From the NCBI GenBank assembly GCA_902363825.1, contig CABJBK010000005.1, forward strand, positions 62,001 through 126,000: a stretch of 64,000 nt of DNA, read 5' to 3'. This stretch comes from Lachnospiraceae bacterium (lineage in GTDB: Bacteria; Bacillota; Clostridia; Lachnospirales; Lachnospiraceae). The notes beneath the pieces are model-generated. The model was given only the letters and a program-made list of their open reading frames with translations, had not been told where the DNA came from and did no database searches. A program made the position numbers and the translations under genes. Shown here one piece after another: positions 27,120 through 36,518 of the stretch; position 1 is the stretch's first letter, and every line of letters starts with the position of its first letter.

Positions 27120-28481
27120 ATGGAATTTACAGGAAAGAAAGTCCTGATCGTAGGAACAGGAAAAAGTGGCGTGGCCGCAGCAGAATTATTACAGAAAAAA
27201 CAGGCGGATTTAATCATCTTTGATGGAAATAAAGAGTTAAAAGAGGAGCAGGTAAAGGAAAAGTCCGGGGCATTTTCGGATGCGGAGATCGTGCTCGGAG
27301 AACTGCCGGAAAGTGTGATGGAGGAGCTTGACCTTGTGGTGTTAAGCCCTGGCGTACCGACGGATCTTCCGATGGTGAATGCGATACGCGACAAAAAGAT
27401 CCCGATCATCGGTGAGATCGAACTGGCTTATCAGTGCGCGAAGGGAAAGATCCTCGCGATCACGGGAACGAACGGAAAGACCACCACGACAGCGCTGCTT
27501 GGCGAGATTATGAAAAATTATTTTTCCGATGTAAAAGTAGTCGGAAATATCGGGATCCCGTATACAAGCGTTGCGGCGGATACGACAGAGGAGACTGTGA
27601 CGGTTGCGGAGATCAGCAGCTTCCAGTTAGAGACGGCGGTCGAATTCAGACCGGAAGTATCTGCGATCTTAAATATTACGCCGGATCATCTGAACCGTCA
27701 TCATACGATGGAAAACTATATTGCGGCGAAAGAGAGCATTACAAAAAATCAGACTGCGGATGATATCTGCGTGCTCAACTATGAAGATGAAGTGCTCCGT
27801 GAGTTTGGAGCCGGTCTTCAGACCAAAGTTATCTACTTCAGCAGTGCCAGAAAGCTGGAAAACGGTTATTATCTGGACGGAACCGATATCTGCCGGGCAG
27901 TGGACGGAAAAGCAGAACACATCTGCAATGTGGAGGAATTGAATCTCCTCGGGAAACACAATTATGAAAATGTGATGGCGGCAACGGCGATGGCGGCTGG
28001 CTTTGGTGTTCCGCTTGAAAAGATAAAGGAAGTTTTGGTCAGATTTCAGGCGGTGGAGCATAGAATTGAATATGTGACAGAAAAACGCGGCGTGAAATTT
28101 TATAACGATTCCAAGGGAACAAATCCGGATGCGGCGATCCAGGGGATCCGCGCGATGAACCGCCCGACCCTTCTGATCGGCGGCGGCTATGATAAGCAGT
28201 CTGAGTATGACGAGTGGATCCAGGCGTTTGATGGAAAAGTAAAGAAACTTGTCCTTATTGGTGCCACAAAGGAAAAGATCGCCGCTGCTGCGAAAAAGTG
28301 CGGATTTTATGATATTGTGTTTGCGGACTCTCTGGAAGAAGCAATACAGATCTGCTATGACAACGCGAAGGATGGAGATGCCGTTTTACTGTCACCTGCC
28401 TGCGCAAGCTGGGATATGTTCAAAAGCTACGAGCAGCGTGGTGATATCTTCAAAGAGATCGTAAGAAACTTAAAGGAGTGA
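27120..28481 (+). CDS. murD: UDP-N-acetylmuramoyl-L-alanine--D-glutamate ligase
   Basis: Adds D-glutamate to UDP-MurNAc-L-Ala in the cytosol with ATP. The protein has 453 residues, normal length. It shows an N-terminal Rossmann GTGKSGVAAAELL loop, the ATP-binding GTNGKTTTT loop, ITPDHLNRH, the NDSKGTNPDA segment and LLSPACASWDMF near the end. The start at 27120 is preceded by AAAGGAAG. It is followed by ftsW after 4 bp. Confidence 0.97.
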   Translation: MEFTGKKVLIVGTGKSGVAAAELLQKKQADLIIFDGNKELKEEQVKEKSGAFSDAEIVLGELPESVMEELDLVVLSPGVPTDLPMVNAIRDKKIPIIGEIELAYQCAKGKILAITGTNGKTTTTALLGEIMKNYFSDVKVVGNIGIPYTSVAADTTEETVTVAEISSFQLETAVEFRPEVSAILNITPDHLNRHHTMENYIAAKESITKNQTADDICVLNYEDEVLREFGAGLQTKVIYFSSARKLENGYYLDGTDICRAVDGKAEHICNVEELNLLGKHNYENVMAATAMAAGFGVPLEKIKEVLVRFQAVEHRIEYVTEKRGVKFYNDSKGTNPDAAIQGIRAMNRPTLLIGGGYDKQSEYDEWIQAFDGKVKKLVLIGATKEKIAAAAKKCGFYDIVFADSLEEAIQICYDNAKDGDAVLLSPACASWDMFKSYEQRGDIFKEIVRNLKE

Positions 28482-28485
28482 GCAG

Positions 28486-29598
28486 ATGAGTAAAAGGCAG
28501 GGGGCAAAGCGGGAAAAGCCAATTAAATATTTTGATTACAGCCTTTTATTTATTATCATATTTCTGGTGTGTTTCGGACTTGTTATGCTTTACAGTACCA
28601 GTTCCTACAATGGAGAGGTGAAGTTCGGAGACGCGGCTTTTTATCTGAAAAAACAGCTGTTTGCAACGGTGCTCGGTCTGATCGCGATGGGAATGATCGC
28701 AAACATCGATTACCACGTCTGGATGCGTTTCGGAAAAGCAGCCTATCTGCTTGCGCTTGCTCTTTGTGTTTCCGTTATCTTTATCGGAACCACCGTAAAC
28801 GGTTCCAAACGATGGCTGCGTTTAGGACCATTGTCCTTTCAGCCGTCGGATTTTGCAAAACTCTGTGTCATCATTTTCCTGGCGACCATGATCAGCCGTA
28901 TGCCAAAGCAGATGGGAAAATTCAGTACCGTAATACGCGTGGTAGTGATGGTGCTTCCGCTCGTCGCAGTGGTCGCAATCAACAACTTAAGTACCGCGAT
29001 CATTATTCTCGGGATCGCGGCAGCGCTGGTATTTGTCGCAAGTCCGAAATACCTGCAGTTCTTTTTGATGGGAGGACTGGGTGTCGGATTCGGCGCGGCT
29101 TTCATCATGTTTGAGAGCTACCGTGCCGAGCGTTTGAAGATCTGGCTGCATCCGGAGGATTATGACAAGGGATATCAGACCCTTCAGGGTTTGTACGCGA
29201 TCGGTTCCGGTGGCCTTTTTGGAAAAGGACTCGGAGAGAGTATGCAGAAACTCGGGTTTGTTCCGGAGGCCCAGAACGATATGATCTTTTCGATCATCTG
29301 TGAGGAACTGGGGCTTTTTGGCGCGATCTGCGTGATCTTACTGTTCCTTCTTATGATCTGGCGTTTTATGGTCATCGCGAACAATGCGCCGGATCTTTAC
29401 GGGGCGCTGATCGTGGTCGGGGTCATGGCGCATGTGGCGATCCAGGTGATCTTAAACATTGCCGTAGTAACCAATACGATCCCGAATACCGGTATTACAT
29501 TGCCGTTTATCAGTTATGGAGGAACTTCCATTCTGTTTCTGTTATCGGAGATGGGGTTAGCGCTCAGTGTGTCAAGGGGAATAAAATTAGAGGCGTGA
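28486..29598 (+). CDS. ftsW: FtsW/SpoVE family SEDS glycosyltransferase
   Basis: Membrane peptidoglycan polymerase of the SEDS family, 370 residues with about ten membrane helices. It shows VMLYSTSS in the first helix, GSKRWLRLGPLSFQPSDFAK, GEGLGESMQKLGFVPEAQND-type residues (conserved catalytic region) and PNTGITLPFISYGG near the end. It works with a class B PBP, presumably one of the two encoded upstream. The FtsW versus SpoVE assignment rests only on position. Confidence 0.93.
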   Translation: MSKRQGAKREKPIKYFDYSLLFIIIFLVCFGLVMLYSTSSYNGEVKFGDAAFYLKKQLFATVLGLIAMGMIANIDYHVWMRFGKAAYLLALALCVSVIFIGTTVNGSKRWLRLGPLSFQPSDFAKLCVIIFLATMISRMPKQMGKFSTVIRVVVMVLPLVAVVAINNLSTAIIILGIAAALVFVASPKYLQFFLMGGLGVGFGAAFIMFESYRAERLKIWLHPEDYDKGYQTLQGLYAIGSGGLFGKGLGESMQKLGFVPEAQNDMIFSIICEELGLFGAICVILLFLLMIWRFMVIANNAPDLYGALIVVGVMAHVAIQVILNIAVVTNTIPNTGITLPFISYGGTSILFLLSEMGLALSVSRGIKLEA

Positions 29599-29602
29599 AA
29601 GC

Positions 29603-30352
29603 ATGATTCGTGATGAGAGAAAAAAGAAAAAACGAAAGAAAATAAAGACGATCGTCCTGTTAAGTTTCCTTTTGATCCTGGTGATCGCCGGTTTTGTGGT
29701 GACAGAGCTTTTTACGGTAAAACAGGTGGAAGTAAAAGGAAATGAACTCTATCCGGATGAGCAGATTGAGGCAAGTATCTTAAATGACGCGTATTCCTGG
29801 AATTCACTGTATGTTTACTTAAAATACAAGTTCGGCAGAGCGGATGAGGTCCCGTTTGTAGACACTATGGAAGTATCGTTAAAAAATCCGCACAGCGTAC
29901 AGATCCATGTGTACGAAAAAGGACTGCTCGGTTATCTCTACATAGATTCCATCGGAAAAAACGCTTATTTTGATAAAGACGGTTTTGTGGAAGAGACCTC
30001 GTCGCGGGTGATCGAGGGTGTTCCGAAGATCACGGGATTGTCCAGCAGCGACGTGGTATTGTATGAAAAACTGTCGTTTGACGATAAAAAGGCGTTAAAG
30101 ACGCTGCTTACGGTGACGCAGACGTTAAAAAAATACGAGATGATACCGGATACCATCAATTACGATGCGCAAAAGCAGATCACGCTCTATTACGGCAACG
30201 TGGCGGTCATGCTCGGCAATTCCGATAACATGACGGAAAAGATCAGCCGGATGTCCTACATTTATCCGAGTATTGCCGGAATGAACGGCGTTTTACATAT
30301 GGAAAGCTGGACAGAGGAGACCAGTGATATTACATTTGTAAAAAATGAATAA
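29603..30352 (+). CDS. divIB: Cell division protein DivIB/FtsQ
   Basis: Bitopic division protein of 249 residues: a short, very basic cytoplasmic tail, one membrane helix (about 14-35), then a POTRA domain beginning VKQVEVKGNELYP and a beta domain. It binds FtsL in the divisome. The position between ftsW and ftsZ fits. The murG gene that usually stands here is absent. Confidence 0.88.
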   Translation: MIRDERKKKKRKKIKTIVLLSFLLILVIAGFVVTELFTVKQVEVKGNELYPDEQIEASILNDAYSWNSLYVYLKYKFGRADEVPFVDTMEVSLKNPHSVQIHVYEKGLLGYLYIDSIGKNAYFDKDGFVEETSSRVIEGVPKITGLSSSDVVLYEKLSFDDKKALKTLLTVTQTLKKYEMIPDTINYDAQKQITLYYGNVAVMLGNSDNMTEKISRMSYIYPSIAGMNGVLHMESWTEETSDITFVKNE

Positions 30353-30475
30353 AATAATTCTGATTTTTCGAAAAATAAGGTTGATTATTTTTTATAAAAA
30401 TTATATTATAGAATATATGATTAGATTTAAGGGTTATTTGACAGAAGTTTATAAGGGAGAGAAGGAGGAACTACC

Positions 30476-31678
30476 TTGCTTGAAATAAAAACTACAGAAA
30501 CAGATTCCAATGCCAAAATTATTGTGATAGGCGTTGGCGGAGCAGGAAACAATGCGGTCAATCGGATGATTGATGAAAATATCGGTGGCGTGGAGTTCAT
30601 TGGTATTAATACGGATAAACAGGCGTTGAATCTCTGCAAGGCACCTACTCTGCTTCAGATTGGTGAAAAACTGACCAAGGGGCTTGGCGCGGGTGCGCAG
30701 CCGGAGATTGGTGAGAAGGCAGCGGAAGAGAATGCGGAAGATCTGGAGAACGCGGTTAAGGGTGCGGATATGGTCTTTGTTACCTGTGGTATGGGTGGCG
30801 GTACCGGTACTGGAGCAGCTCCGGTGGTAGCCAAGATTGCCAAGGAGCAGGGTATCCTGACCGTTGGTGTTGTGACCAAACCGTTTAAATTCGAAGCAAA
30901 AACGCGTATGGTCAATGCGCTTTCCGGAATTGAACGTTTAAAAGAGAGCGTAGATACACTGATCGTGATCCCGAATGATAAATTGCTTGAGATCGTAGAC
31001 CGCAGAACAACCATGCCGGATGCGTTAAAGAAAGCAGACGAGGTATTACAGCAGGCAGTGCAGGGAATTACCGACCTGATCAATCTGCCGGCACTGATCA
31101 ATCTGGATTTCGCGGATGTACAGACCGTTATGAAGGATAAGGGACTTGCACATATCGGTATCGGTATGGCGAAGGGTGATGACAAGGCGATCGAGGCAGT
31201 AAAACTTGCAGTTGCGAGTCCGTTGCTTGAGACAACGATCACCGGAGCATCTCATGTTATCATCAATATTTCGGGTGATATTTCTCTTATGGATGCCAAT
31301 GACGCTGCAAGCTATGTTCAGGATCTTGCGGGTGATGACGCGAATATCATTTTCGGTGCGAAGTATGACGAGACCAAGACAGATGAAGCGACCATTACGG
31401 TTATTGCGACCGGACTTGAAGCAGCAGCACCGGCGCCTAAGATGATGACCGGAATGTCCGGTATGGGACTCAAATATGCGTCCAGCAAGCCATCCGCCAG
31501 ACCGGTGACAGGCGGACTTGGAACCAGACCGGTAAGCGGCGCGACAGCAGCAGGTGGAACGACAACCGCTCCTGCAGGTGGATTTATGAGTGGAATCCAG
31601 AAGCCGAAACGTCCGGAGAGTACGGTTCAGGAAAAGGATATCAAGATCCCGGAATTTTTAAAGAATACAAGAAAATAA
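30476..31678 (+). CDS. ftsZ: Cell division GTPase FtsZ
   Basis: Tubulin-like GTPase that forms the Z ring, 400 residues. The tubulin signature [10 protein letters not shown] and the N-terminal [13 protein letters not shown] are present. The globular part ends near residue 320, followed by a Gly/Thr/Pro-rich linker and a C-terminal peptide with DIKIPEFL, the expected binding site for partner proteins. The start is a TTG at 30476 with GGAGG seven bases upstream; there is no ATG at this point. It has about 120 bp of AT-rich leader and a strong terminator after it. Confidence 0.98.
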   Translation: MLEIKTTETDSNAKIIVIGVGGAGNNAVNRMIDENIGGVEFIGINTDKQALNLCKAPTLLQIGEKLTKGLGAGAQPEIGEKAAEENAEDLENAVKGADMVFVTCGMGGGTGTGAAPVVAKIAKEQGILTVGVVTKPFKFEAKTRMVNALSGIERLKESVDTLIVIPNDKLLEIVDRRTTMPDALKKADEVLQQAVQGITDLINLPALINLDFADVQTVMKDKGLAHIGIGMAKGDDKAIEAVKLAVASPLLETTITGASHVIINISGDISLMDANDAASYVQDLAGDDANIIFGAKYDETKTDEATITVIATGLEAAAPAPKMMTGMSGMGLKYASSKPSARPVTGGLGTRPVSGATAAGGTTTAPAGGFMSGIQKPKRPESTVQEKDIKIPEFLKNTRK

Positions 31679-31706
31679 GCAGTACGAAATGTACGGACAG
31701 GATATA

Positions 31707-31742
31707 AGAGCCTTCAGATTGATTCTGAAGGCTCTTTTTTTA
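31707..31742 (+). terminator. Rho-independent terminator after ftsZ
   Basis: A 12 bp stem, AGAGCCTTCAGA with its complement and a five-base loop, followed by seven T. It separates the division genes from the sporulation genes. Confidence 0.92.
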
Positions 31743-31798
31743 CTTCATGCGAAAAAATGTCCGTTTTTGCAGATAAGATACCAAAAGACAGGTAGGGC

Positions 31799-31833
31799 TT
31801 TTGACAAAATAAACAGGCTGTTTTTTCTATAAT
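31799..31833 (+). promoter_or_regulatory. Spo0A-type promoter of spoIIGA-sigE
   Basis: TTGACA at 31801-31806 and TATAAT at 31828-31833 are both perfect but 21 bp apart. The -35 lies inside TTTTGACAAAA (31799-31809), whose reverse complement matches the 0A box TTTGTCRAA. The Bacillus spoIIG promoter has the same over-long spacing (22 bp) and needs Spo0A-P. Confidence 0.7.
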
Positions 31834-31867
31834 AAAGGAGCAAAAAAGAAAGGGCAGGAGGGGAAAC

Positions 31868-32653
31868 GTGCAATATGAGTTCTACATAGATGCGTTTGTG
31901 ATGACGAATGGTCTGATGGATTTTCTGGTACTGATGTTCACAGATGAGATCCTGCACCGGAAAGCGCGGCTTGGCGTTTTGTTTCTTGCGAGTGTGCTTG
32001 GCGCGGTGGTCAGTGCGGTACTTTTTCTGTGGATGTCCGATTATCTGCTTTATCAGATGGTTATCCATTTTATACTGAATCCGCTGATGCTTGTTTTTGC
32101 GTTTGGGGAAAAGAAGGGGAAGCGCCTGCTGGAAGACTGGATCATCTCTTATCTGGCAATGATCCTGCTCGGAGGGGCGATGCAGTGGCTGTATTATGGA
32201 ATTGGCAGGGGACGGCATTTTGTGCTCTGTCTTCTGGGTGTGCTGACAATCGGCGTATTCGGGCTGTGTGTCGTGGAACGTTACCGCAGGATAGAAGGGA
32301 AGGTATACGAAGTAAAGATCTGTCAGGATGACCGGGAGTTAGAAGTGGCGGCGTATTATGATTCTGGAAATTTACTGACAGATCCCTATGTAAAAGAACC
32401 GGTTCAGATCATTGATGAGGAAATGATCCGGCCGCTCATGGAAGAAAAACAGATGCGTAAGAGGCTGATCCCGTTTCATTCACTGGGAAAAGAAAACGGA
32501 TGGATCACTGTGATTACCGCAGAAAAAATGATAATCCGCAAAAGAAAGGAGCAGATCGAGGTGTGCCCGGTGGTCCTGGGACTGGGAAGAAAGGAACTTT
32601 TTTCGGGCACCGGATATCATATGCTCTTAAATGAAAAAAATTTAAGAGGTTAA
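31868..32653 (+). CDS. spoIIGA: Sigma-E processing peptidase SpoIIGA
   Basis: Membrane-bound aspartic protease that cleaves pro-sigma-E in the mother cell at the sporulation septum. The protein has 261 residues: five membrane helices in the first 135 residues, then a cytosolic protease domain with the catalytic motif YYDSGNLLTDP (Asp165). Dimerisation completes the active site. The GTG start at 31868 is preceded by AGGAGGGG. It is followed by sigE after 12 bp. Confidence 0.93.
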   Translation: MQYEFYIDAFVMTNGLMDFLVLMFTDEILHRKARLGVLFLASVLGAVVSAVLFLWMSDYLLYQMVIHFILNPLMLVFAFGEKKGKRLLEDWIISYLAMILLGGAMQWLYYGIGRGRHFVLCLLGVLTIGVFGLCVVERYRRIEGKVYEVKICQDDRELEVAAYYDSGNLLTDPYVKEPVQIIDEEMIRPLMEEKQMRKRLIPFHSLGKENGWITVITAEKMIIRKRKEQIEVCPVVLGLGRKELFSGTGYHMLLNEKNLRG

Positions 32654-32665
32654 GGAGAGAGGGAT

Positions 32666-33403
32666 ATGTATATTAAAGTGAGCATACCGGAGCATTTCCA
32701 GTTAAAGATCATGCCGTCGTTGTACAGTCTGATGTTTCGGCGGGAAAATGATGTTCATTATATCGGAGGCGCGGAGGTGCTGCCGGCACCGTTGGATGCG
32801 AAAAGAGAAGCGGAGTGTATCGAAAATCTGGGGGAAGAGGACGGAGAGGCGCGGAAATGCCTGATCGAACACAATCTGCGTCTGGTTGTTTACATAGCGA
32901 AAAAATTTGATAATACGGGAATCGGCGTGGAGGATCTGATCTCCATCGGGACGATCGGCCTGATCAAGGCGATCAATACATTTAATCCCGGCAAAAACAT
33001 CAAGCTTGCGACCTATGCGTCCCGCTGTATCGAAAATGAGATCCTGATGTACCTGCGGCGCAGCAGCAAGACAAAACTGGAGGTTTCGATCGATGAGCCG
33101 CTCAACGTGGACTGGGATGGAAACGAGCTTTTGCTTTCCGATATCCTTGGAACAGATGAGGATCTTATTTCGAAGGATATTGAAAATGAGGTGGAGCGGA
33201 AACTGCTCGGAAAAGCGATCGAAAAACTTTCGGGGAGAGAGCGCATGATCATCGAAATGCGTTTTGGGTTAAATACCGCGGGAGGAGAGGAGATGACGCA
33301 GAAAGAAGTAGCCGACCGCATGGGGATCTCCCAGTCTTATATCTCGAGACTGGAGAAAAAGATCATGAAACGTCTCAAAAAAGAAATTGTGCGATTTGAA
33401 TAA
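32666..33403 (+). CDS. sigE: RNA polymerase sporulation sigma factor SigE
   Basis: Mother-cell sigma factor, 245 residues, made as a precursor. The N-terminal about 30 residues are the pro-sequence region, which includes [10 protein letters not shown] near the cleavage site. Region 2 reads [16 protein letters not shown] and [13 protein letters not shown]; region 4 carries the helix-turn-helix [20 protein letters not shown]. Its processing protease is the preceding gene. The start follows AGGAGAG. Confidence 0.96.
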   Translation: MYIKVSIPEHFQLKIMPSLYSLMFRRENDVHYIGGAEVLPAPLDAKREAECIENLGEEDGEARKCLIEHNLRLVVYIAKKFDNTGIGVEDLISIGTIGLIKAINTFNPGKNIKLATYASRCIENEILMYLRRSSKTKLEVSIDEPLNVDWDGNELLLSDILGTDEDLISKDIENEVERKLLGKAIEKLSGRERMIIEMRFGLNTAGGEEMTQKEVADRMGISQSYISRLEKKIMKRLKKEIVRFE

Positions 33404-33481
33404 AAAAACGGGAAAAACTATATATAAACTGGATAAAATGTGGTAAAATAACAGTATCAAAACTGGTAGGAGATGGTGGCT

Positions 33482-35089
33482 ATGTTAATAGAATTTTTAG
33501 GCGCGGCACATGAAGTAACGGGAAGCTGTCATTTTGTTTCGTTTGGAAATACACATTTTCTGGTAGACTGTGGAATGGAGCAGGGACCGGATCTGTATGT
33601 GAATCAGGAGATACCGGTCAATGCGGCAGAGATCGATTATGTGTTTGTGACGCATGCGCATATCGATCATTCGGGACTTCTGCCACTTTTATACAGCCAT
33701 GGATTCCGTGGAAAGATATTTGCAACGCAGGCGACCTGTGAACTTTGTAATATCATGTTAAAGGACAGTGCGCATATCCAGATGTTTGAAGCGGAATGGC
33801 GCAACCGGAAAGCAAAAAGAGCAGGAAAACCGGAGGTTGTACCGTTATACAATATGGATGACGCACAGGGGGTGCTCGAACATTTTGTTCCGTGTGCTTA
33901 TGAGACGCCGGTGCAGGTCACGGATGATCTGAAGATCCGTTTTGTAGATGCCGGTCATCTGCTCGGCTCATCCAGTATCGAGATCTGGATCCGGGAGGAT
34001 GGAGAGGAAAAGAAACTTGTTTTTTCCGGGGATATCGGGAACGGAAATCATCCGCTCATCAAAGAACCGGTTTGCTTAAAAGATGCGGATTATGTTGTGA
34101 TGGAATCAACCTATGGCGATAAAAACCATACCATTCCGCCGGATTACGCATCCGCGCTTGCGGGCGTGATCAAGGACACATTTATCCGGGGAGGAAATCT
34201 TGTGATCCCGGCGTTTTCCGTTGGACGTACCCAGGAGATGTTATATTTCCTGCGGCGCATCAAAACAGAGCATCTGCTCCCGGAATTTGAAAACTTTGAA
34301 GTATATATTGACAGCCCGCTTGCGGTAGAGGCAACCAATATTTTCCATAAGAGTGTTGCGGAGTGTTTTGATGAGGAAGCATTAGAACTCGTCAGACAGG
34401 GCATTAATCCGATCGGATTTCCGGGGCTTAAGACCGCAGTCACGAGTGAAGAGTCAAAGATGATCAATTTTATCCAGAAGCCGGTTGTTATCATATCGGC
34501 GTCCGGTATGTGTGAGGCGGGTCGTATCCGCCATCATCTGAAACACAATCTCTGGAGAAAAGAATCCACGATCCTGTTCGTGGGTTATCAGGTACCCGGA
34601 ACACTTGGCTTTCATCTTTTAAACGGCGCGAAAGAAGTAAAGCTGTTCGGTGAGTCGATCGAGGTACACGCAAAGATTGAAAATCTGCCGGGCATCAGCG
34701 GGCATGCGGATAAGGATCATCTGACAAAGTGGGCGGCATCCTTTGCGGAACATCCGCCGAAAAAGGTGTTTATCGTGCATGGAGACGATGCAGTGTGCGA
34801 TTCCTTTGCGGCGCACCTGCGGGAAGAACTGGGGTATGACGCGACAGCACCGTACAGCGGAGATATCTATGATCTGGCGACCGGCGCCTGCATCAAAGAG
34901 GGAAGCAGAGATCAGATTAAGAAAAAGGAAAAAGCAACCAACCATGCTTCCTCCAATGTATTCGCGCGACTGCTTGCAGCCGGACAGAGACTGCTTACGG
35001 TTATTAACAAAAACGAGGGACTGGCGAACAAAGATCTCGCAAAATTCGCGGATCAGATCACGGCACTTTGCGACAAATGGGATCGGTAG
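33482..35089 (+). CDS. Beta-CASP MBL-fold RNA-processing-type hydrolase
   Basis: Metallo-beta-lactamase fold hydrolase of 535 residues with a beta-CASP domain, like CPSF-73-type nucleases. The metal motif THAHIDHSG is near residue 60. A VDAGHLLGS segment, an ESTYGD stretch, ISASGMCEAGR and GISGHADKDHL mark the later conserved motifs, and FIVHGDD lies near the C-terminus. A C-terminal tail of about 80 residues is less conserved. The start at 33482 is chosen because AGGAGA is 8 bp upstream; the ATG at 33473 would overlap that site. It sits between sigE and sigG and its last 32 bp overlap the convergent sigG. Confidence 0.88.
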   Translation: MLIEFLGAAHEVTGSCHFVSFGNTHFLVDCGMEQGPDLYVNQEIPVNAAEIDYVFVTHAHIDHSGLLPLLYSHGFRGKIFATQATCELCNIMLKDSAHIQMFEAEWRNRKAKRAGKPEVVPLYNMDDAQGVLEHFVPCAYETPVQVTDDLKIRFVDAGHLLGSSSIEIWIREDGEEKKLVFSGDIGNGNHPLIKEPVCLKDADYVVMESTYGDKNHTIPPDYASALAGVIKDTFIRGGNLVIPAFSVGRTQEMLYFLRRIKTEHLLPEFENFEVYIDSPLAVEATNIFHKSVAECFDEEALELVRQGINPIGFPGLKTAVTSEESKMINFIQKPVVIISASGMCEAGRIRHHLKHNLWRKESTILFVGYQVPGTLGFHLLNGAKEVKLFGESIEVHAKIENLPGISGHADKDHLTKWAASFAEHPPKKVFIVHGDDAVCDSFAAHLREELGYDATAPYSGDIYDLATGACIKEGSRDQIKKKEKATNHASSNVFARLLAAGQRLLTVINKNEGLANKDLAKFADQITALCDKWDR

Positions 35090-35861
35090 CCAGGTAGGTC
35101 TTCATGCTTTTTAAGGCGGATTTTTCAAGGCGGCTGACCTGAGCCTGTGAGATGTGGATCTCTTCCGCAACTTCCATCTGGGTTTTCCCTTCAAAAAAGC
35201 GAAGCTTTATAATGTGATGTTCGCGCGTGTTTAAACGTTTCATGGCATCGTTCAGTGACAGACTTTCCACCCAGCGGTCTTCGCGGTTATGTTTGTCACT
35301 GATCTGATCCATGACATAGAGGGCGTCGCCGCCGTCGGTGTAGACGGGATCGTAGAGGCTGACCGGGCTTTGGATCGCGTCTAACGCAAAGAGGATGTCG
35401 TCTTTGTCGATGCCGGTTTCTCTTGCAATATCCTCAAGCGTAGGTTCCTGCATGGAAGTGCGGGTGAGCAGTTCCTTGGCGTGGATGGCTTTGTAGGCGA
35501 TGTCGCGCAGCGAGCGGCTGACGCGGATGCTGTTGTTATCCCGCAGATAGCGGCGGATCTCGCCGATGATCATGGGAACGGCATAGGTACTGAATTTGAC
35601 ACCAATGGAGTCGTCAAAGTTGTCAATGGATTTCATAAGACCGATGCAGCCGATCTGGAAGAGGTCGTCCACATTTTCGTTACTGTTTGCAAAGCGTTTG
35701 ATCACGCTCAAAACGAGGCGGAGATTTCCCTTGATGTATTGTTCCCTGGCAAAACGGTCGCCCTGTTTGATGCGGGAAAACAGTTCTGTTTTTTCATCTT
35801 CTGACAGAATGGGAAGCTTTGCGGTATTGACACCACAGATTTCTACTTTATAAACAGCCAT
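35058..35861 (-). CDS. sigG: RNA polymerase sporulation sigma factor SigG
   Basis: Late forespore sigma factor, 267 residues. The N-terminus MAVYKVEICGVNTAKLP is typical of SigG, followed by region 2 with NLRLVLSVIKRFANSNENVDD and DLFQIGCIGLMKS, and region 4 with KTQMEVAEEIHISQAQVSRLE. The start is preceded by GGAGGTATTTTTC. In Bacillus it follows sigE on the same strand; here it is inverted and separated by the MBL gene. Its stop lies within the 3' end of that gene. Confidence 0.96.
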   Translation of the reverse strand: MAVYKVEICGVNTAKLPILSEDEKTELFSRIKQGDRFAREQYIKGNLRLVLSVIKRFANSNENVDDLFQIGCIGLMKSIDNFDDSIGVKFSTYAVPMIIGEIRRYLRDNNSIRVSRSLRDIAYKAIHAKELLTRTSMQEPTLEDIARETGIDKDDILFALDAIQSPVSLYDPVYTDGGDALYVMDQISDKHNREDRWVESLSLNDAMKRLNTREHHIIKLRFFEGKTQMEVAEEIHISQAQVSRLEKSALKSMKTYLATDPICRKVP

Positions 35862-36028
35862 GAAAAATACCTCCGAATCGATTGCTGATATATAAAGGGT
35901 GTGCGAAGAAGATATTTTTTATGCAAAATAGAACTTCTTTTTTTGGAAAAAATATGCTAAGATGGGAAAAGTGTAAGGAAAGCCCAAAAGAACGCAACTT
36001 GAGAGAAAAAGAAAAGCAGGGATAAAAG

Positions 36029-36424
36029 ATGAAAGATTTAATTGATGAGAGAAATAAAAGAGAAAAGATGCAAAACAGCATTATTAAATGGTGGAATGTA
36101 AATATGGTTCCGGTAGAAGAAAAAAAGGACGCGTTTGCGGGGCTCTCAAGTGAGGAAAAAGAGGCGGCAAAACAGATCATTGCGCGGCTGGATGCTGAGG
36201 CGGCAGAGGATGAAGCCATAAAAGCGAAAGAAGTCGAAGCGGAATTGAAAAAGCAGGAAGAGAAAGAAGCAACCTTTAACGCGTCAACAGGTTCTTATTC
36301 CGGGGAATACGGAACGAAGCCGGTGGATGATGAGGCGGCAAAGGAGCAGATCGAGAAGATCTTAAAAGAAAAAGAGGAAGCACTGCATAAGAGCATAGAG
36401 ATCACCCAGTCCGAGATGGGCTGA
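36029..36424 (+). CDS. Charged, probably coiled-coil protein of unknown function
   Basis: Protein of 131 residues with high Glu, Lys and Ala content. Residues about 45-85 and 100-125 look like coiled coils (LDAEAAEDEAIKAKEVEAEL, KEQIEKILKEKEEAL). There is no membrane segment or signal peptide, and no family is recognised. The start has GGGAT upstream at normal distance (AGCAGGGATAAAAG). It is followed by a strong terminator, so it is probably a single-gene unit between sigG and dapF. Confidence 0.7.
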   Translation: MKDLIDERNKREKMQNSIIKWWNVNMVPVEEKKDAFAGLSSEEKEAAKQIIARLDAEAAEDEAIKAKEVEAELKKQEEKEATFNASTGSYSGEYGTKPVDDEAAKEQIEKILKEKEEALHKSIEITQSEMG

Positions 36425-36442
36425 GCACGATACAGTAAGTGG

Positions 36443-36472
36443 CAGGAACCGCGTTTGCGGTTCCTGTTTTTT
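36443..36472 (+). terminator. Rho-independent terminator
   Basis: A 10 bp perfect stem CAGGAACCGC with its complement, GTTT loop, then T-run. Confidence 0.9.
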
Positions 36473-36518
36473 GGTTCCGGCATATGATATAAAAAGGGGT
36501 CGATGCGGGGAAAACAGT

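Noticed and set aside
35885..35925. Sigma-F/sigma-G type promoter before sigG (GCATA on the minus strand)
   Set aside because: The -35-like GCATA is present, but the -10 region fits neither the sigma-F nor the sigma-G pattern at the right distance (two or three mismatches).
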